Shown: positions 17,991 through 27,606 of the stretch, in pieces
How the letters are laid out: each line of letters starts with the position of its first letter
Numbering within the stretch: position 1 is the stretch's first letter
Origin: Rhizobiales bacterium PAR1
GTDB taxonomy: Bacteria > Pseudomonadota > Alphaproteobacteria > Rhizobiales > Beijerinckiaceae
DNA length: 64,000 nucleotides
Direction of reading: 5' to 3'
NCBI GenBank assembly: GCA_002256205.1
Contig: NKIW01000003.1
Span: 372,001-436,000 of the forward strand
Notes under the pieces: generated by a model
Seen by the model: the letters and a program-made list of their open reading frames with translations, nothing else
Database searches by the model: none
Told to the model about the DNA's origin: nothing
Translations under genes and position numbers: made by a program

Positions 17991-19409
17991 CTATTCGGTT
18001 TTTTCGGGTTTGGATTCAGCGATATCCCGCGCGGCGAGATAGGCTGGCGAATTGGCTGGCAGGAGCGGCATTGCCCGCTTGGCGAAGCGCTGGGCATCGG
18101 CAAATTCGCCGCTGATCAGCGCCTCGCGCGCAGCGGCCAGGGCGGCATTACCCTCGTCACCCTTGCGGGCATAGGCTTGGCTCAAATAGCGGAAACCTTC
18201 ATAATTATCCGGATCACGGCTCGTAGCGTTGGTGAGCTCCTTGATCGCCTCGGTGATCGAGGCGGGTGTATCCTGCGCGACAAGCGCGTGGCCAAGCATG
18301 GTGCGGATCAGCGCCTGTCCCGGCGCGAGTGCAACGGCCTTGCGCAATGGCGCCAGTGCTTCGGAAGGACGCCCGCCTTCGAGCAGGGCCTGCCCCTTCA
18401 ATTCCCAGAAATACGGATTGCCCGGCTGTTCGGCGATCAGGGAATCAATTGATCGCATCGCGGCATCGGGCCGCCCGAAGCGGTAATCGATGATCGCGCG
18501 GGCGTAACGCGCCGCGAGTGTGGTGTTGTAAGCGGGATACCGCCGCGCGATTTCATTCGCATCGCCCGTGAAAGCATAAAGCTTGGCGCGAATAAGATCG
18601 TGCTTGGCCTGCCGGGCCGGCGGGTCTTTCTGGCCGAAGAACGGGCTTTTCGGCGCCAGTTCCCTCAGGGCCGAGACGCGCTCCTGCGGCAGGGGATGGC
18701 TCATCAGGTATTTGTCGATCCGCGTGGCAGAAAACAGTGAATCGTTTGCCATGCGCTCGAATGTTTCGAGCATGCCCTTTGGGGATTGCCCGGTCTTTTC
18801 CAGAAAGCTGATCCCGCCGCGATCCGCCGCCTGTTCTTCGCCGCGCTGATAGGCCAGCAGCGAGCGCCGCGCCATTTCCGAGCCGCCCAGCAGCGTGCCG
18901 ACCGCACCGATGGGCGTCGAGCCGACTTGAGGAGAGCGCGCCGTGCCAATCACCGCAGCACCGCCCAGAATTGTCCCGATCACCGCAATTGCGGTCGCCT
19001 TGTCGATCTCGGCGCGCATGCGGGCAAGGTGGCCGCCGGCGATATGGCCGGTTTCATGCGCGAGAACGCCGATGATCTGGTTCGGCGTTGTGGATTCCAT
19101 GATCGCGCCGATATTGACAAACACGCGCTTGCCATCCGCCACGAAGGCGTTGAACGAGCGGTCTGATACCAGCACGACGCGGATGAAGCCCTTGCGCAAC
19201 CCCGCCGCGCCGAGGAGCGGATCGAGATACTCGCGCATCACCTGTTCGATCTCGGCGTCGCGGATGAAGCTCATCCGGCGGCTTTGGGCCTGCGTGGGCG
19301 CGACAGACGCCCATGCCACAGCGGCACCGAGCACAGCGGAAGCCAGCGGGCGCAACCGGGGCAGCAAAGCTGACCGGAACAGGGAGGCGAGGGGGGCGAG
19401 ACGGCTCAA
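17991..19409 (-). CDS. M48-family metalloprotease with TPR region (BepA-like)
   Basis: A 472-residue exported zinc protease. A signal peptide spans about residues 10-42. The peptidase domain has the zinc motif VLAHETGHIAGGH (HETGH at 118-122) and the third-ligand region YQRGEEQAADRGGISFL. The C-terminal half (about 285-465) consists of TPR-like helices (YNTTLAARYARAIIDYRFG, ALAPLRKAVALAPGQALI, NYEGFRYLSQAYARKGD). This is the architecture of BepA/YfgC, which handles outer-membrane protein assembly in E. coli. The role here is inferred from that architecture. Confidence 0.88.
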   Translation of the reverse strand: MSRLAPLASLFRSALLPRLRPLASAVLGAAVAWASVAPTQAQSRRMSFIRDAEIEQVMREYLDPLLGAAGLRKGFIRVVLVSDRSFNAFVADGKRVFVNIGAIMESTTPNQIIGVLAHETGHIAGGHLARMRAEIDKATAIAVIGTILGGAAVIGTARSPQVGSTPIGAVGTLLGGSEMARRSLLAYQRGEEQAADRGGISFLEKTGQSPKGMLETFERMANDSLFSATRIDKYLMSHPLPQERVSALRELAPKSPFFGQKDPPARQAKHDLIRAKLYAFTGDANEIARRYPAYNTTLAARYARAIIDYRFGRPDAAMRSIDSLIAEQPGNPYFWELKGQALLEGGRPSEALAPLRKAVALAPGQALIRTMLGHALVAQDTPASITEAIKELTNATSRDPDNYEGFRYLSQAYARKGDEGNAALAAAREALISGEFADAQRFAKRAMPLLPANSPAYLAARDIAESKPEKTE

Positions 19410-19606
19410 GCGCAGGGTCCGATTTGCTTCAACAACAACGGGAATAAGCTAACGCCCCCAATGCGGTCAATTCTGGGCAGGAATTCCCACGATCTTGTGA
19501 TGACACCCGCTTTTCAGGTGGGAATTGACAGCTCCTCCATCAATCGAGCAGATGGTAGAAAATTTTTCTCCTCACACGGCACGTTGCTCTCTTTCGCAGG
19601 CCTATC

Positions 19607-20761
19607 ATGACTGATCCCGTCGCCTCCCGCCGCGCGCAAATCGCCTCCTTCATTGCCATGGATGTCATGCGCGAAGCGAAAGACCTGGGCCGGGCCGGAC
19701 GCGAGATTGTCCATCTCGAAGTGGGCGAGCCGGGCGTTGCCAGCCCCCGCGTAGTGCGGGAAGCCGCCAAACGCGCGCTCGATGCCGGACGCATCGCCTA
19801 CACCGAAGCTCTCGGGATGCCCGCCCTGCGCGAAGGAATCGCCGGGCATTACAAGGCGCGTTACGGACTCGATGTGCCCGCAAGCCGCATCGTGGTGACA
19901 ACGGGCTCCTCGGGCGGGTTCATCCTCGCGTTTCTGGCGCTGATGGATCACGGCGGGCGGATCGGCATCCCGTCGCCGGGCTATCCCGCCTATCGCAATA
20001 TCTTGCAGGCGCTCGGGATCGAGTGTGTGGAAATCCCGACCGGACCGGAGACCGGTTTCGTGCTGAACGCCGCGTCGATCCGCGCCGCGCATGCTGAGAC
20101 GCCGCTTTCCGCCGTGCTGATCATGAGTCCGGCAAACCCGACCGGTGTGCTCACGCCGGCATCTGAGGTCAAAGCCATTGCCGAGACCTGCCGCGAACTT
20201 GGCCTCTGGCTCGTCTCGGACGAGATTTATCACGGGTTGACCTATGCGGGGGAGGAAGCCACGGCGCTGCGCTATTCCGATGACGCGATCATCGTGAATT
20301 CCTTCTCGAAGTATTTCTGCATGACCGGCTGGCGCATCGGCTGGCTGATCGTCCCGGAGCGGCTGATCCGCACCATGGAGTGCCTCGCGCAGAACCTCGC
20401 GATTTCGGTGCCCTATCTGAGTCAGGTCGCGGCGACGGCGGCCTTCGAGGCCTATGAGGAACTCGAGGTCATCAAGGCGAGCTACGCCCGCAACCGCGCC
20501 GTGCTGATGGAGGCGCTGCCCGCCATCGGCCTGAAACCGCTCCCGATGGACGGCGCTTTCTACGCTTATTGCGATATCGGCCGCTTCTCGAACGATTCGA
20601 TGGCCTTCTCGAAAAAGGCGCTGCACGACGCGGGCATCGCCATCACGCCGGGGCTCGATTTCGACCGCACCGAAGGCAACCGCTTCGTGCGCCTCTCCTA
20701 TGCCGGCAGCGAGGCGGATATTGTTGAAGGCGTGAAGCGGTTGAAGGGGTGGTTGGGTTGA
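19607..20761 (+). CDS. Class I/II pyridoxal-phosphate aminotransferase
   Basis: A 384-residue fold-type I aminotransferase, closest in pattern to the aspartate/aromatic group. Motifs: VHLEVGEPGVASPRVV, AYTEALGMPALREGIAGHY, PGYPAYRN, SPANPTGVLTP, LVSDEIYHGLTY with the cofactor-binding Asp-Tyr, and the Schiff-base Lys235 in NSFSKYFCMTGWRIGW. The exact substrate cannot be read from the sequence. The gene is followed after only 6 bases by an extremely AT-rich gene that appears to be an insertion. Confidence 0.9.
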   Translation: MTDPVASRRAQIASFIAMDVMREAKDLGRAGREIVHLEVGEPGVASPRVVREAAKRALDAGRIAYTEALGMPALREGIAGHYKARYGLDVPASRIVVTTGSSGGFILAFLALMDHGGRIGIPSPGYPAYRNILQALGIECVEIPTGPETGFVLNAASIRAAHAETPLSAVLIMSPANPTGVLTPASEVKAIAETCRELGLWLVSDEIYHGLTYAGEEATALRYSDDAIIVNSFSKYFCMTGWRIGWLIVPERLIRTMECLAQNLAISVPYLSQVAATAAFEAYEELEVIKASYARNRAVLMEALPAIGLKPLPMDGAFYAYCDIGRFSNDSMAFSKKALHDAGIAITPGLDFDRTEGNRFVRLSYAGSEADIVEGVKRLKGWLG

Positions 20762-20767
20762 TTTGAA

Positions 20768-21202
20768 ATGGATCAGAATTTCGAAATTAGAAAAACCAGA
20801 ATTTTAAATTTCATATCGTTGTTTTATATCTTATCGTCTACTGTATTAACATTTTATATATGCATTAATTTGATATTAGAAAAATCAATTTTCATCGCAT
20901 TAATTTCATTTGCTTTATATATTCAGTATGTAATATATTTTATAATCATAAAAAAATTCATAAAAATAAAAAACAAAATATTTAACATATTAAATTTAAC
21001 AATATTTGTAATTATGATATCTAGCAATTTGACGAATGATTTCTGGAAGGAAATTTGGATTAGATTTGGTGGTGGATCAATTATTGTTAATTTGGTATCT
21101 ATATTTTATGCGGCATCTTTTTTTGTTCCATATGTCCTGTTTGCAGTAAATTTGATAATTTGGATCAAAACAGTCAGTTACGATGATAAGCGGCAAGAAT
21201 GA
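20768..21202 (+). CDS. Very AT-rich small membrane protein, unknown
   Basis: A 144-residue protein with about four hydrophobic segments: FISLFYILSSTVLTFYICIN, FIALISFALYIQYVIYFIII, FNILNLTIFVIMIS and IIVNLVSIFYAASFFVPYVL. It is rich in Ile, Phe, Lys and Asn because the DNA is roughly 25% GC by eye, against more than 60% on both sides. The AT-rich block starts exactly after the aminotransferase stop and ends near 21,190. Lys/Asn-rich soluble loops (KKFIKIKNKIFNI) argue for a real inner-membrane protein. No family recognised; recent acquisition is likely. Confidence 0.6.
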   Translation: MDQNFEIRKTRILNFISLFYILSSTVLTFYICINLILEKSIFIALISFALYIQYVIYFIIIKKFIKIKNKIFNILNLTIFVIMISSNLTNDFWKEIWIRFGGGSIIVNLVSIFYAASFFVPYVLFAVNLIIWIKTVSYDDKRQE

Positions 21203-21329
21203 TCGCTGCCAAGCTTTGAATTCCCGCGCCTCACCGCGCATCAAGATGCTTCGCTCGGTCGGGAATGACACGTGAGTGCGTGGCATGGCATGGTGATGCT
21301 GAACCAAGCCCGGAGCACAGGAGCCTATC

Positions 21330-21551
21330 ATGCCCATCTCTGTCCAGATGATGCTGGCGATTCTCACCGTGTTGCGCCTGTTGTGCTTCGCGATTGCGGT
21401 GCTGTTCCTGCTGCTGGCGATCCGCGCGCAGTTTGATACGAATGTTGCGCTCTCGTGGTTCCAGGCCACGCTCGGCGGGGCCGCATTTCTCGTCACCGGC
21501 GTCGCAGCGGGGATGATGCGCGCCGCGCTCGCGAAGCGCGCGGGGCAGTAA
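21330..21551 (+). CDS. Small two-TM membrane protein
   Basis: A 73-residue protein with two hydrophobic helices (LAILTVLRLLCFAIAVLFLL and LGGAAFLVTGVAAGMM) and a basic C-terminus. An AGGAG ribosome-binding site lies 6 nt before the ATG, which supports translation. Composition matches the host. Function unknown. Confidence 0.6.
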   Translation: MPISVQMMLAILTVLRLLCFAIAVLFLLLAIRAQFDTNVALSWFQATLGGAAFLVTGVAAGMMRAALAKRAGQ

Positions 21552-21648
21552 CTACACACTCTGCGCTTGACGCCTCGCGCTGACGCCGCGAAAAGGCGAG
21601 AGTTCCCCTTCCATGGGATTCCTTTTTTCACGAGAAGCGAGCATTTCC

Positions 21649-23133
21649 ATGCCCCTCGATATCCGTTCCGCCCCATCCAAGTACTGGATCAAGGGTGCCA
21701 AGGCCGATTGGGAAATCATCATCGGCATGGAAATCCACGCGCAGGTGAACTCCCGCGCGAAGCTCTTCTCCGGCGCCTCGACCGAATTCGGCGGCGAACC
21801 TAACGCGCATGTCAGCTTCGTGGATGCCGCGATGCCGGGCATGCTGCCGGTGATCAACAAGGAATGCGTCGCGCAGGCCGTGCGCACCGGGCTTGGTCTC
21901 AAGGCGCAAATCAACAAGCGCTCGCGCTTTGATCGCAAGAACTACTTCTACCCCGATCTGCCGCAGGGCTACCAGATCAGCCAGTTCGCCGAGCCGATTG
22001 TCGGCGAGGGCGAGGTGATCGTCGATGTGCCGGGCGAGCCGGAACCGATCAATGTCCGTATCGAGCGCCTGCATCTCGAGCAGGACGCGGGCAAGTCGAT
22101 CCATGACCAGGACCCGCTGAACTCCTTCGTCGACCTCAACCGCGCCGGCGTCGCGCTGATGGAAATCGTCTCGAAGCCGGACCTGCGCTCGGCGGAAGAG
22201 GCGCAGGCCTATGTGACCAAGCTCCGCACCATCCTGCGCTATCTCGGCACCTGTGATGGCGACATGGAGAAGGGGAACCTGCGCGCCGACGTCAACGTCT
22301 CGGTGCGCCAGCCCGGCACGCCGTTCGGCACGCGCTGTGAGATCAAGAACGTCAACTCGATCCGCTTTATAGGTCAGGCGATCGAGGTCGAGGCCCGCCG
22401 CCAGATCGGCATTCTGGAGGACGGCGGCAGCATCGATCAGGAAACCCGCCTCTACGATCCCGGCAAGCGCGAGACCCGCTCGATGCGCTCGAAGGAAGAG
22501 GCGCACGACTACCGCTACTTCCCCGATCCGGACCTCTTGCCACTGATCCTCCCGGAAGGCTTCATCGAGGAGATGAAGGTCGGCCTGCCGGAACTCCCGG
22601 ATGAGAAGAAGGCGCGTTTCATTGCGCAGTACGGCCTCTCGCCCTACGACGCTTCGGTGCTGGTGCAGGAGCGGGATAACGCCGCGTACTTCGAGGATGT
22701 CGCCAAGGGCCGCGATGGCAAGACCGCCGCGAACTGGGTCATCAACGAGTTGTTTGGCCGTCTCAACAAGGACGGCAAATCGATTGAATCGACTCCGGTT
22801 TCAGCCGCCCAGCTCGGGGGCATCATTGATCTCATCGGCTCGAATGTCATCTCGGGCAAGATTGCGAAGGATCTGTTCGAAATCGTCTTCACCGAAGGCG
22901 GAGATCCTGCTGAAATCGTTGAGAAACGCGGCATGAAGCAGGTGACGGATACCGGCGCGATCGAAAAGGTCGTCGACGAGATCATCGCTGCCAATCCGGA
23001 GAAGGTCGAGCAGGCCAAAGCCAAGCCGACGCTGCTCGGCTGGTTCGTCGGGCAGGTGATGAAATCCTCCGGCGGCAAGGCCAATCCGGGCGCGGTGAAC
23101 GATCTTCTGAAGGCCAAGCTGGGGATCGAGTGA
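21649..23133 (+). CDS. gatB: Asp-tRNA(Asn)/Glu-tRNA(Gln) amidotransferase subunit B
   Basis: GatB is the kinase/tRNA-binding subunit of GatCAB, which converts misacylated Glu-tRNA(Gln) or Asp-tRNA(Asn) to the correct amide forms. Motifs: [68 protein letters not shown], and [14 protein letters not shown]; the C-terminal YqeY-like tail ends [20 protein letters not shown]. The protein is 494 residues from ATG 21649; ATG 21613 would add 12 residues and cannot be excluded. The stop overlaps the start of the next gene (GTGA), so the two are probably translationally coupled. Confidence 0.95.
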   Translation: MPLDIRSAPSKYWIKGAKADWEIIIGMEIHAQVNSRAKLFSGASTEFGGEPNAHVSFVDAAMPGMLPVINKECVAQAVRTGLGLKAQINKRSRFDRKNYFYPDLPQGYQISQFAEPIVGEGEVIVDVPGEPEPINVRIERLHLEQDAGKSIHDQDPLNSFVDLNRAGVALMEIVSKPDLRSAEEAQAYVTKLRTILRYLGTCDGDMEKGNLRADVNVSVRQPGTPFGTRCEIKNVNSIRFIGQAIEVEARRQIGILEDGGSIDQETRLYDPGKRETRSMRSKEEAHDYRYFPDPDLLPLILPEGFIEEMKVGLPELPDEKKARFIAQYGLSPYDASVLVQERDNAAYFEDVAKGRDGKTAANWVINELFGRLNKDGKSIESTPVSAAQLGGIIDLIGSNVISGKIAKDLFEIVFTEGGDPAEIVEKRGMKQVTDTGAIEKVVDEIIAANPEKVEQAKAKPTLLGWFVGQVMKSSGGKANPGAVNDLLKAKLGIE

Positions 23134-24134
23134 CCCCAATCCTCCGCCCCGCGACGCTTCATGATATCCCCGCGCTGCGGGAGATGCTGGTCGCGACATG
23201 GCACGCGACCTATGACGCGACGCTCGGGGTGGAGAAGGTCAACGCGATTGCCGCCTCGTGGCATTCGCCCGAAAAGCTGAGCGCGGAATGTGACGCTGCG
23301 CTGGCCGAACCGGAAGCCAATGCGATGCTTGTCGCGGAGGCGGGCGGGCGGATCATTGGCACCGCATCGGCGCATTTCCTGCCCGATTCCTTCCTTGAAC
23401 TCGCGCGGCTCTATATCCTTCCCGAGTGCCAGCGCACGGGGCTCGGCAAGGCGCTGCTCGCGGCCTCCATTGCGCGCTTTCCCAAGGCCCGCACGGCGCG
23501 GCTGGAGGTTGAGCCGCGCAACGCCGGCGCGATCGCTTTCTATGCCCGGCAGGGATTCTTCGCGGTCGGCGGCGGCAAGGCGTGCGGGGGCGATGTGAAG
23601 GCCAGCGTCGAGCATCTCATCATGGAGGCGGATCTGCCGCTGCTCGCGCTGCGGCCCGCCGAGGATCGCGATGCGCAGGATCTCTTCGGCCTTCTCACCC
23701 TGTGTTTTGCCGAGTATCCCGGCTGCTACACCGATCCGCATGACGATATGCCGGATCTCGTCCGGCCCGGCCATTGGCCTGAGCGGGCGAAGAACGGCCA
23801 GAAGCTCGGCGGTGAATTCCTCGTGCTGGAAGATGCGACGGGGCGGGTGTGCGCTTGTGTCGCTGTGGATTTTCCAGCACCCGGCATCGCTGAATTGCAT
23901 CGGCTCTACGTGCGGCCGGATTGCCGCCGCAGGGGGATTGCTGAGGCATTGGTGCGCCGCATCGAGCGTATCGCAGAAGCCGCCGCGGCAGGACGGGTAA
24001 TCCTGTGGTCGGATACACGCTTTATCGGTGCACACCGGCTCTATGCGCGTCTGGGCTATGTGCAGGGCCGCGAACGGCGCCCGCTGGGCGATATCTCGAA
24101 TTCGGAAGAGTTCGATTTTACCAAAAAGCTGTGA
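23130..24134 (+). CDS. Tandem GNAT acetyltransferase
   Basis: A 334-residue protein with two GCN5-type acetyltransferase domains. The first (about 1-165) has the acetyl-CoA loop [20 protein letters not shown]; the second (about 170-334) has [19 protein letters not shown] and the closing ARLGYV. It starts with GTG inside the gatB stop (GTGA overlap). The substrate is unknown. Duplicate-domain GNATs are common; both halves keep the loop, so both may bind acetyl-CoA. Confidence 0.85.
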   Translation: MTPILRPATLHDIPALREMLVATWHATYDATLGVEKVNAIAASWHSPEKLSAECDAALAEPEANAMLVAEAGGRIIGTASAHFLPDSFLELARLYILPECQRTGLGKALLAASIARFPKARTARLEVEPRNAGAIAFYARQGFFAVGGGKACGGDVKASVEHLIMEADLPLLALRPAEDRDAQDLFGLLTLCFAEYPGCYTDPHDDMPDLVRPGHWPERAKNGQKLGGEFLVLEDATGRVCACVAVDFPAPGIAELHRLYVRPDCRRRGIAEALVRRIERIAEAAAAGRVILWSDTRFIGAHRLYARLGYVQGRERRPLGDISNSEEFDFTKKL

Positions 24135-24351
24135 AACAGTCGCAGGCTGTAACCCGTTCTTGGCAACTCGCCGCTAAAATGCCAGAATTCATTCAGCAAA
24201 CTGTCAGGTGCGACGGCGCACTTTTGCCTCAAGTGACCAAGCGTATGGTGTTTCCATCGAGATCGACGGCAAGTCTGATGATCACCCTCCGGTGAGCGGA
24301 CATCCTGGGAAGCGGTTCCCACCGGTTTCGAAGACAAACGGGAGAACGAAC

Positions 24352-24642
24352 ATGATCAACCTTCTCAAGAAATCCTCGACCCTCGCCGCCGCTGCGCTCG
24401 CGCTGGGTTTTGCTGTCATGCCGATGTCCTCGGCCGAGGCGCGCTATTATCGCAATGGCTATCTCGCCGCTGGCGTGCTTGGCGGTGCGGTTCTGGGCGG
24501 TGCGCTGCTCGCCCCGCGCGTTTATGGCCGTCCGGCCCCGGTGTACGTCGAGGAAGAGCCGGCATGCCGCCGCATCCGCGAGCGCGTCTGGGACGATTAT
24601 CGTGGCCGCTGGGTCATGGTTCGCCGCACGGTTTGCGATTGA
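24352..24642 (+). CDS. Small exported glycine-rich protein
   Basis: A 96-residue exported protein with a signal peptide (STLAAAALALGFAVMPMSSAEA) and then a short Tyr/Arg/Gly-rich segment (GGAVLGGALLAPRVYG). The C-terminus has two Cys (ACRRIRERVWDDYRGRWVM, then TVCD). A GGGAG ribosome-binding site precedes ATG 24352; the frame is open further upstream without support. This type of small periplasmic protein is frequent in the order; no function is known. An intrinsic terminator follows. Confidence 0.75.
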   Translation: MINLLKKSSTLAAAALALGFAVMPMSSAEARYYRNGYLAAGVLGGAVLGGALLAPRVYGRPAPVYVEEEPACRRIRERVWDDYRGRWVMVRRTVCD

Positions 24643-24671
24643 TCCTGATCAGTCTCAAGGGCGTTGAATTC

Positions 24672-24701
24672 AAACCCCGTCGGTTTTCCGGCGGGGTTTT
24701 T
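24672..24701. terminator. Bidirectional intrinsic terminator
   Basis: AAACCCCG...CGGGGTTTTT with an inner CGG/CCG extension forms a stable hairpin (24672-24701) flanked by A- and T-runs. It lies between two convergent genes and can serve both strands. Confidence 0.85.
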
Positions 24702-24721
24702 CGTTATGGCAAGGGGTTTTG

Positions 24722-25273
24722 TTAGGGTACGACAAGACCGGGGAATTTCGCCTGAAACCATGCCGAACTGACCATCAGATAGCCCGGCAGGAAAAATCCA
24801 ACGGTCCAGAGCGCGGAGCCGATGAGGTTCGCGATCATGAACGGTACCGGTGCGAGCCGCGTGACGCCGGCGAGGATCGGCACCAGCACGCGTAAGGAAA
24901 ACAGGAACTCCCCTGCGATGACACCAAACGCCCCCCAGCGCCGGAAGGTGCCGAGCACGGTGTTGACGGCCCCGGCATGGCGCAGCAGCGGCGGCAGCAT
25001 CAGGAGTTGCGGGCCAAAGCTTGCACCGACAAGGTACATCACGGAAAACCCGAGCGAGGCGCCCATCCAGCAGGCAATGAACGAGGGCATCAGCGGCGCG
25101 CCGCTGGCCGCGAGCAGCCCGCCGATGCCATACAGCAGGATTGTCACCGGCAGGAAGGCGGCAAGGCCGATTACCGTCTTGCCAGCGGCGATCAGGAACA
25201 CGATCAGCGGCGCATAGGCCTGATGCGCCTTGACGAAGGCGATGATCTGTTGCGGATCGATCTCGAACGGCAT
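24722..25273 (-). CDS. DedA-like (VTT/SNARE-associated) membrane protein
   Basis: A 183-residue inner-membrane protein with about five hydrophobic segments. The pattern, including FLIAAGKTVIGLAAFLPVTI, the re-entrant GASLGFSVMYLVGASFG segment, GEFLFSLRVLVPILAGVTRL and a terminal NLIGSALWTVGFFLPGYLM, fits the DedA/VTT family, implicated in lipid scrambling and envelope homeostasis. The conserved Arg near FLFSLRVLVPIL corresponds to the family's functional Arg. Confidence 0.8.
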   Translation of the reverse strand: MPFEIDPQQIIAFVKAHQAYAPLIVFLIAAGKTVIGLAAFLPVTILLYGIGGLLAASGAPLMPSFIACWMGASLGFSVMYLVGASFGPQLLMLPPLLRHAGAVNTVLGTFRRWGAFGVIAGEFLFSLRVLVPILAGVTRLAPVPFMIANLIGSALWTVGFFLPGYLMVSSAWFQAKFPGLVVP

Positions 25274-25352
25274 GAGGTTCCTACGGTTGCGGCGAAGAGA
25301 AGTAGTCGTCCGCCCCGCCGCCGTCTATAGGGCAGGTACCCTGACGCCGAAC

Positions 25353-25835
25353 ATGAAAGACCATAGCATGAGCGCAACCGTAATCGTCGAAACCGCAACG
25401 CTGGATGATCTGCCCGGCATGGTCGACGTGCTGGGCGACGATGATGTCGGCGGGCATGGCGACGTCTGGAGCGAGGCGACCGCACCTGCGTATCGCGCCG
25501 CCTTTGCCGAGATTTCCGCCGATCCCAATGCCGAGCTGATTGTCGCGCGGGAAGGAGGTAAGGTGCTGGGCGTCCTGCTGCTGCGCTTCAACCGCTCGAT
25601 CTCGGACCGCGGGGCGCTCCGGGCAATGCTTCAGTCGGTGTTTGTTGGAGCTGCGGCGCGAGGCAAGGGCGTCGGGCGGCTGATGGTGGCCGAAGCCGAG
25701 CGCCGCGCGACCCTGCGCGGGGCGGATTTTGTCAACCTGATCTCGAACAAGAAGCGCACGGATGCGCATCGCTTCTACCGCACCCTCGGCTACGACCAGA
25801 GCCATGAGGGCTTCAAGAAAAAGCTGTCGACATGA
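25353..25835 (+). CDS. GNAT acetyltransferase
   Basis: A 160-residue single-domain GCN5-type acetyltransferase. The acetyl-CoA loop is VGAAARGKGVGRLMVAEAER, followed by a typical NKKRTDAHRFYRTLGYDQSH ending. Two in-frame ATGs (25353 and 25368) are possible starts with no decisive ribosome-binding site. The stop codon overlaps the foot of a terminator that serves the opposite strand. Confidence 0.82.
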   Translation: MKDHSMSATVIVETATLDDLPGMVDVLGDDDVGGHGDVWSEATAPAYRAAFAEISADPNAELIVAREGGKVLGVLLLRFNRSISDRGALRAMLQSVFVGAAARGKGVGRLMVAEAERRATLRGADFVNLISNKKRTDAHRFYRTLGYDQSHEGFKKKLST

Positions 25836-25861
25836 AAAAGGCTGCGGGGGTACCGCAGCCT
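25835..25861 (-). terminator. Intrinsic terminator of the PsiF-like gene
   Basis: AGGCTGCGG (25839-25847) and CCGCAGCCT (25853-25861) form a perfect 9-bp stem with a 5-nt loop. On the minus strand it is followed by TTTTT. It lies about 60 bases past the stop of the minus-strand gene and touches the stop codon of the plus-strand GNAT gene. Confidence 0.85.
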
Positions 25862-25920
25862 GAAGGTCCATGAGCCCGAACGGGCACGCGCGTCTGTGCG
25901 AGGGATAAGCAACGAATGCC

Positions 25921-26268
25921 TTACTGCCCCGCGGCCTTCATGCGGGCGCGGCATTCCACGTTGTAGGTGCGCCAGGTCTTGCCCTGCGCCTTGAGCGCGG
26001 CGCTGTTGGCGCGCCATTCGGCACCACAAGCCTTCATGCGGCGATCATTGGCGAGCTGCGCTTCCGAGCGGGCGCGCTTGGGCTTCGGGGCCTCAGCGGC
26101 AGGCGCGGTGGCGGCCGGTGCTGTCGCGGCCGGAGCCGCAGGCGCCGCTGCGGGGGCCGTGCGGTTGGAGGCCGGGCGCAGCGGGTTGGGGGCGGTCTGG
26201 GCGAGGGCCGCAGCGCCGGTGGCGGCGAGAAGAACAGCGGCGAAGGCAAAACGTTTGAAGCCGGACAT
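25921..26268 (-). CDS. Exported PsiF-like protein
   Basis: A 115-residue exported protein. ATG 26268 has GGAG about 10 nt upstream. A signal peptide (FAFAAVLLAATGAAALAQ) is followed by an Ala/Pro-rich linker and a basic C-terminal segment with Cys-containing repeats (MKACGAEWRANSAALKAQGK and YNVECRARMKAAGQ) resembling the PsiF repeat of a phosphate-starvation-inducible protein. No role is established. Confidence 0.65.
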   Translation of the reverse strand: MSGFKRFAFAAVLLAATGAAALAQTAPNPLRPASNRTAPAAAPAAPAATAPAATAPAAEAPKPKRARSEAQLANDRRMKACGAEWRANSAALKAQGKTWRTYNVECRARMKAAGQ

Positions 26269-26470
26269 GGAAGTCTCCATCAAGAAAAGCATGAGACGCG
26301 CGACTCGCGCGGACAGCGCGAAAAACATTGCCGCCGGGCGATGCGAAAGGAAAGCCCCTCCGTCAGAACAGGCGTTCACGCGAAAGTTTTGCGTCCACGG
26401 CGCGCCGACCTTGTTTGCGTGACGCGTGACACGATATCGTAAGGCAACGTTACGCCCTCTGGAGCTCACA

Positions 26471-27169
26471 ATGCACCCGATTGATCTGTACTACTGGCCC
26501 ACGCCGAACGGTTGGAAACTCTCCATCGCGCTCGAAGAGATGGGTCTGCCGTATGAGACGCATCTCATCGACATCACGAAGGGCGAGCAATTCGCGCCGG
26601 AATTCCTGAAAATCTCGCCGAACAACAAGATGCCGGCGATTGTCGACCACGAAACCGTGGGCGGCGAACCGATCTCGATCTTCGAGAGCGGGGCCATTTT
26701 GCAATATCTCGGCCGCAAGACGGGCAAGTTCTATCCGGTCAACGAGCGCAAGCGCATCGAGGTCGATCAGTGGCTGTTCTGGCAGATGGGCGGTTTTGGC
26801 CCGATGCTCGGCCAGACGCATCACTTCCGCATCTATGCGCCGGAGAAGATCGAGTACGCGATCAACCGCTACACCAACGAGGCAAAACGGCTGTATGGCG
26901 TGCTCAACACGCGCCTGAAGGACCGCGAATGGGTCGCAGGGGACTATTCCATCGCCGATATGGCAATTGGCCCCTGGGCGAAGCTCTGGGAGCGCCAGGG
27001 CCAGAACATCGCCGAATTTCCGCATGTTAAGCGCTGGCTCGATGCATTCCTCGCCCGGCCCGCCGTGCAACGCGGCCTTGCAGTTGGCGTTGAAAAACGC
27101 GACCCGAACAGCACGCAGATGAAAGACCCGAAGGTTCAGGAAATCCTCTTCGGCAACAAGGCGAAGTGA
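26471..27169 (+). CDS. Glutathione S-transferase family protein (YghU/YfcG-like)
   Basis: A 232-residue protein with an N-terminal thioredoxin-fold domain (IDLYYWPTPNGWKLSIALEE, KISPNNKMPAIVDHE, SIFESGAILQYLGR) and a C-terminal helical domain (WVAGDYSIADMAIGPWAKLW). The Asn in PTPNGWKLS and the length suggest the YghU/YfcG disulfide-reductase-type subgroup. Probable roles are glutathione-dependent disulfide reduction or detoxification. Confidence 0.88.
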   Translation: MHPIDLYYWPTPNGWKLSIALEEMGLPYETHLIDITKGEQFAPEFLKISPNNKMPAIVDHETVGGEPISIFESGAILQYLGRKTGKFYPVNERKRIEVDQWLFWQMGGFGPMLGQTHHFRIYAPEKIEYAINRYTNEAKRLYGVLNTRLKDREWVAGDYSIADMAIGPWAKLWERQGQNIAEFPHVKRWLDAFLARPAVQRGLAVGVEKRDPNSTQMKDPKVQEILFGNKAK

Positions 27170-27172
27170 GCG

Positions 27173-27589
27173 ATGCGGCACCTCGCGGCGCCAGCCCTGC
27201 TGATGGTCGCGAGTGCCTTGCCTGCCGAGGCGCAGGATATTTCCCGCTCCTGCTTTCCCGGCTTCTGCGTCGAGGCGGTGCAGGATTTCACGGTTCAGAA
27301 CCGCGTCGCGAGCCGCGGCTTCTACGCGCTGAAAATCTCGCGGACGCAGTCGACGGTTTATGTCAGCCCGACCACAGCACCCGCCTTTCCGCGCTGTGAG
27401 GCGACCTGCGAGGTGCGCGACGAGACGGGCGAGCCGCGCGCGTATCACAAATGGACCGGCAAGCTTATGGAGCGCCTCGTCGGCCCGGTCGAGCCTTGTG
27501 TGAGCGGCGCGCCTTTCTTCGTGCATCTCTTCGTCTACGATCCCGAGGCCAGCCCCGGCTGGCTCCGGATCGAGCGGGAATGCCCGTAG
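27173..27589 (+). CDS. Small exported Cys-containing protein, unknown
   Basis: A 138-residue protein starting 3 bases after the GST stop, so likely co-transcribed. It has a short signal peptide (LAAPALLMVASALPAEAQ). The mature part has six Cys (RSCF, GFCV, PRCEATCEV, EPCV, RECP), suggesting three disulfides in a small periplasmic beta-fold. No family recognised. Confidence 0.65.
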   Translation: MRHLAAPALLMVASALPAEAQDISRSCFPGFCVEAVQDFTVQNRVASRGFYALKISRTQSTVYVSPTTAPAFPRCEATCEVRDETGEPRAYHKWTGKLMERLVGPVEPCVSGAPFFVHLFVYDPEASPGWLRIERECP

Positions 27590-27606
27590 AGATCAGATTT
27601 TCGAAA

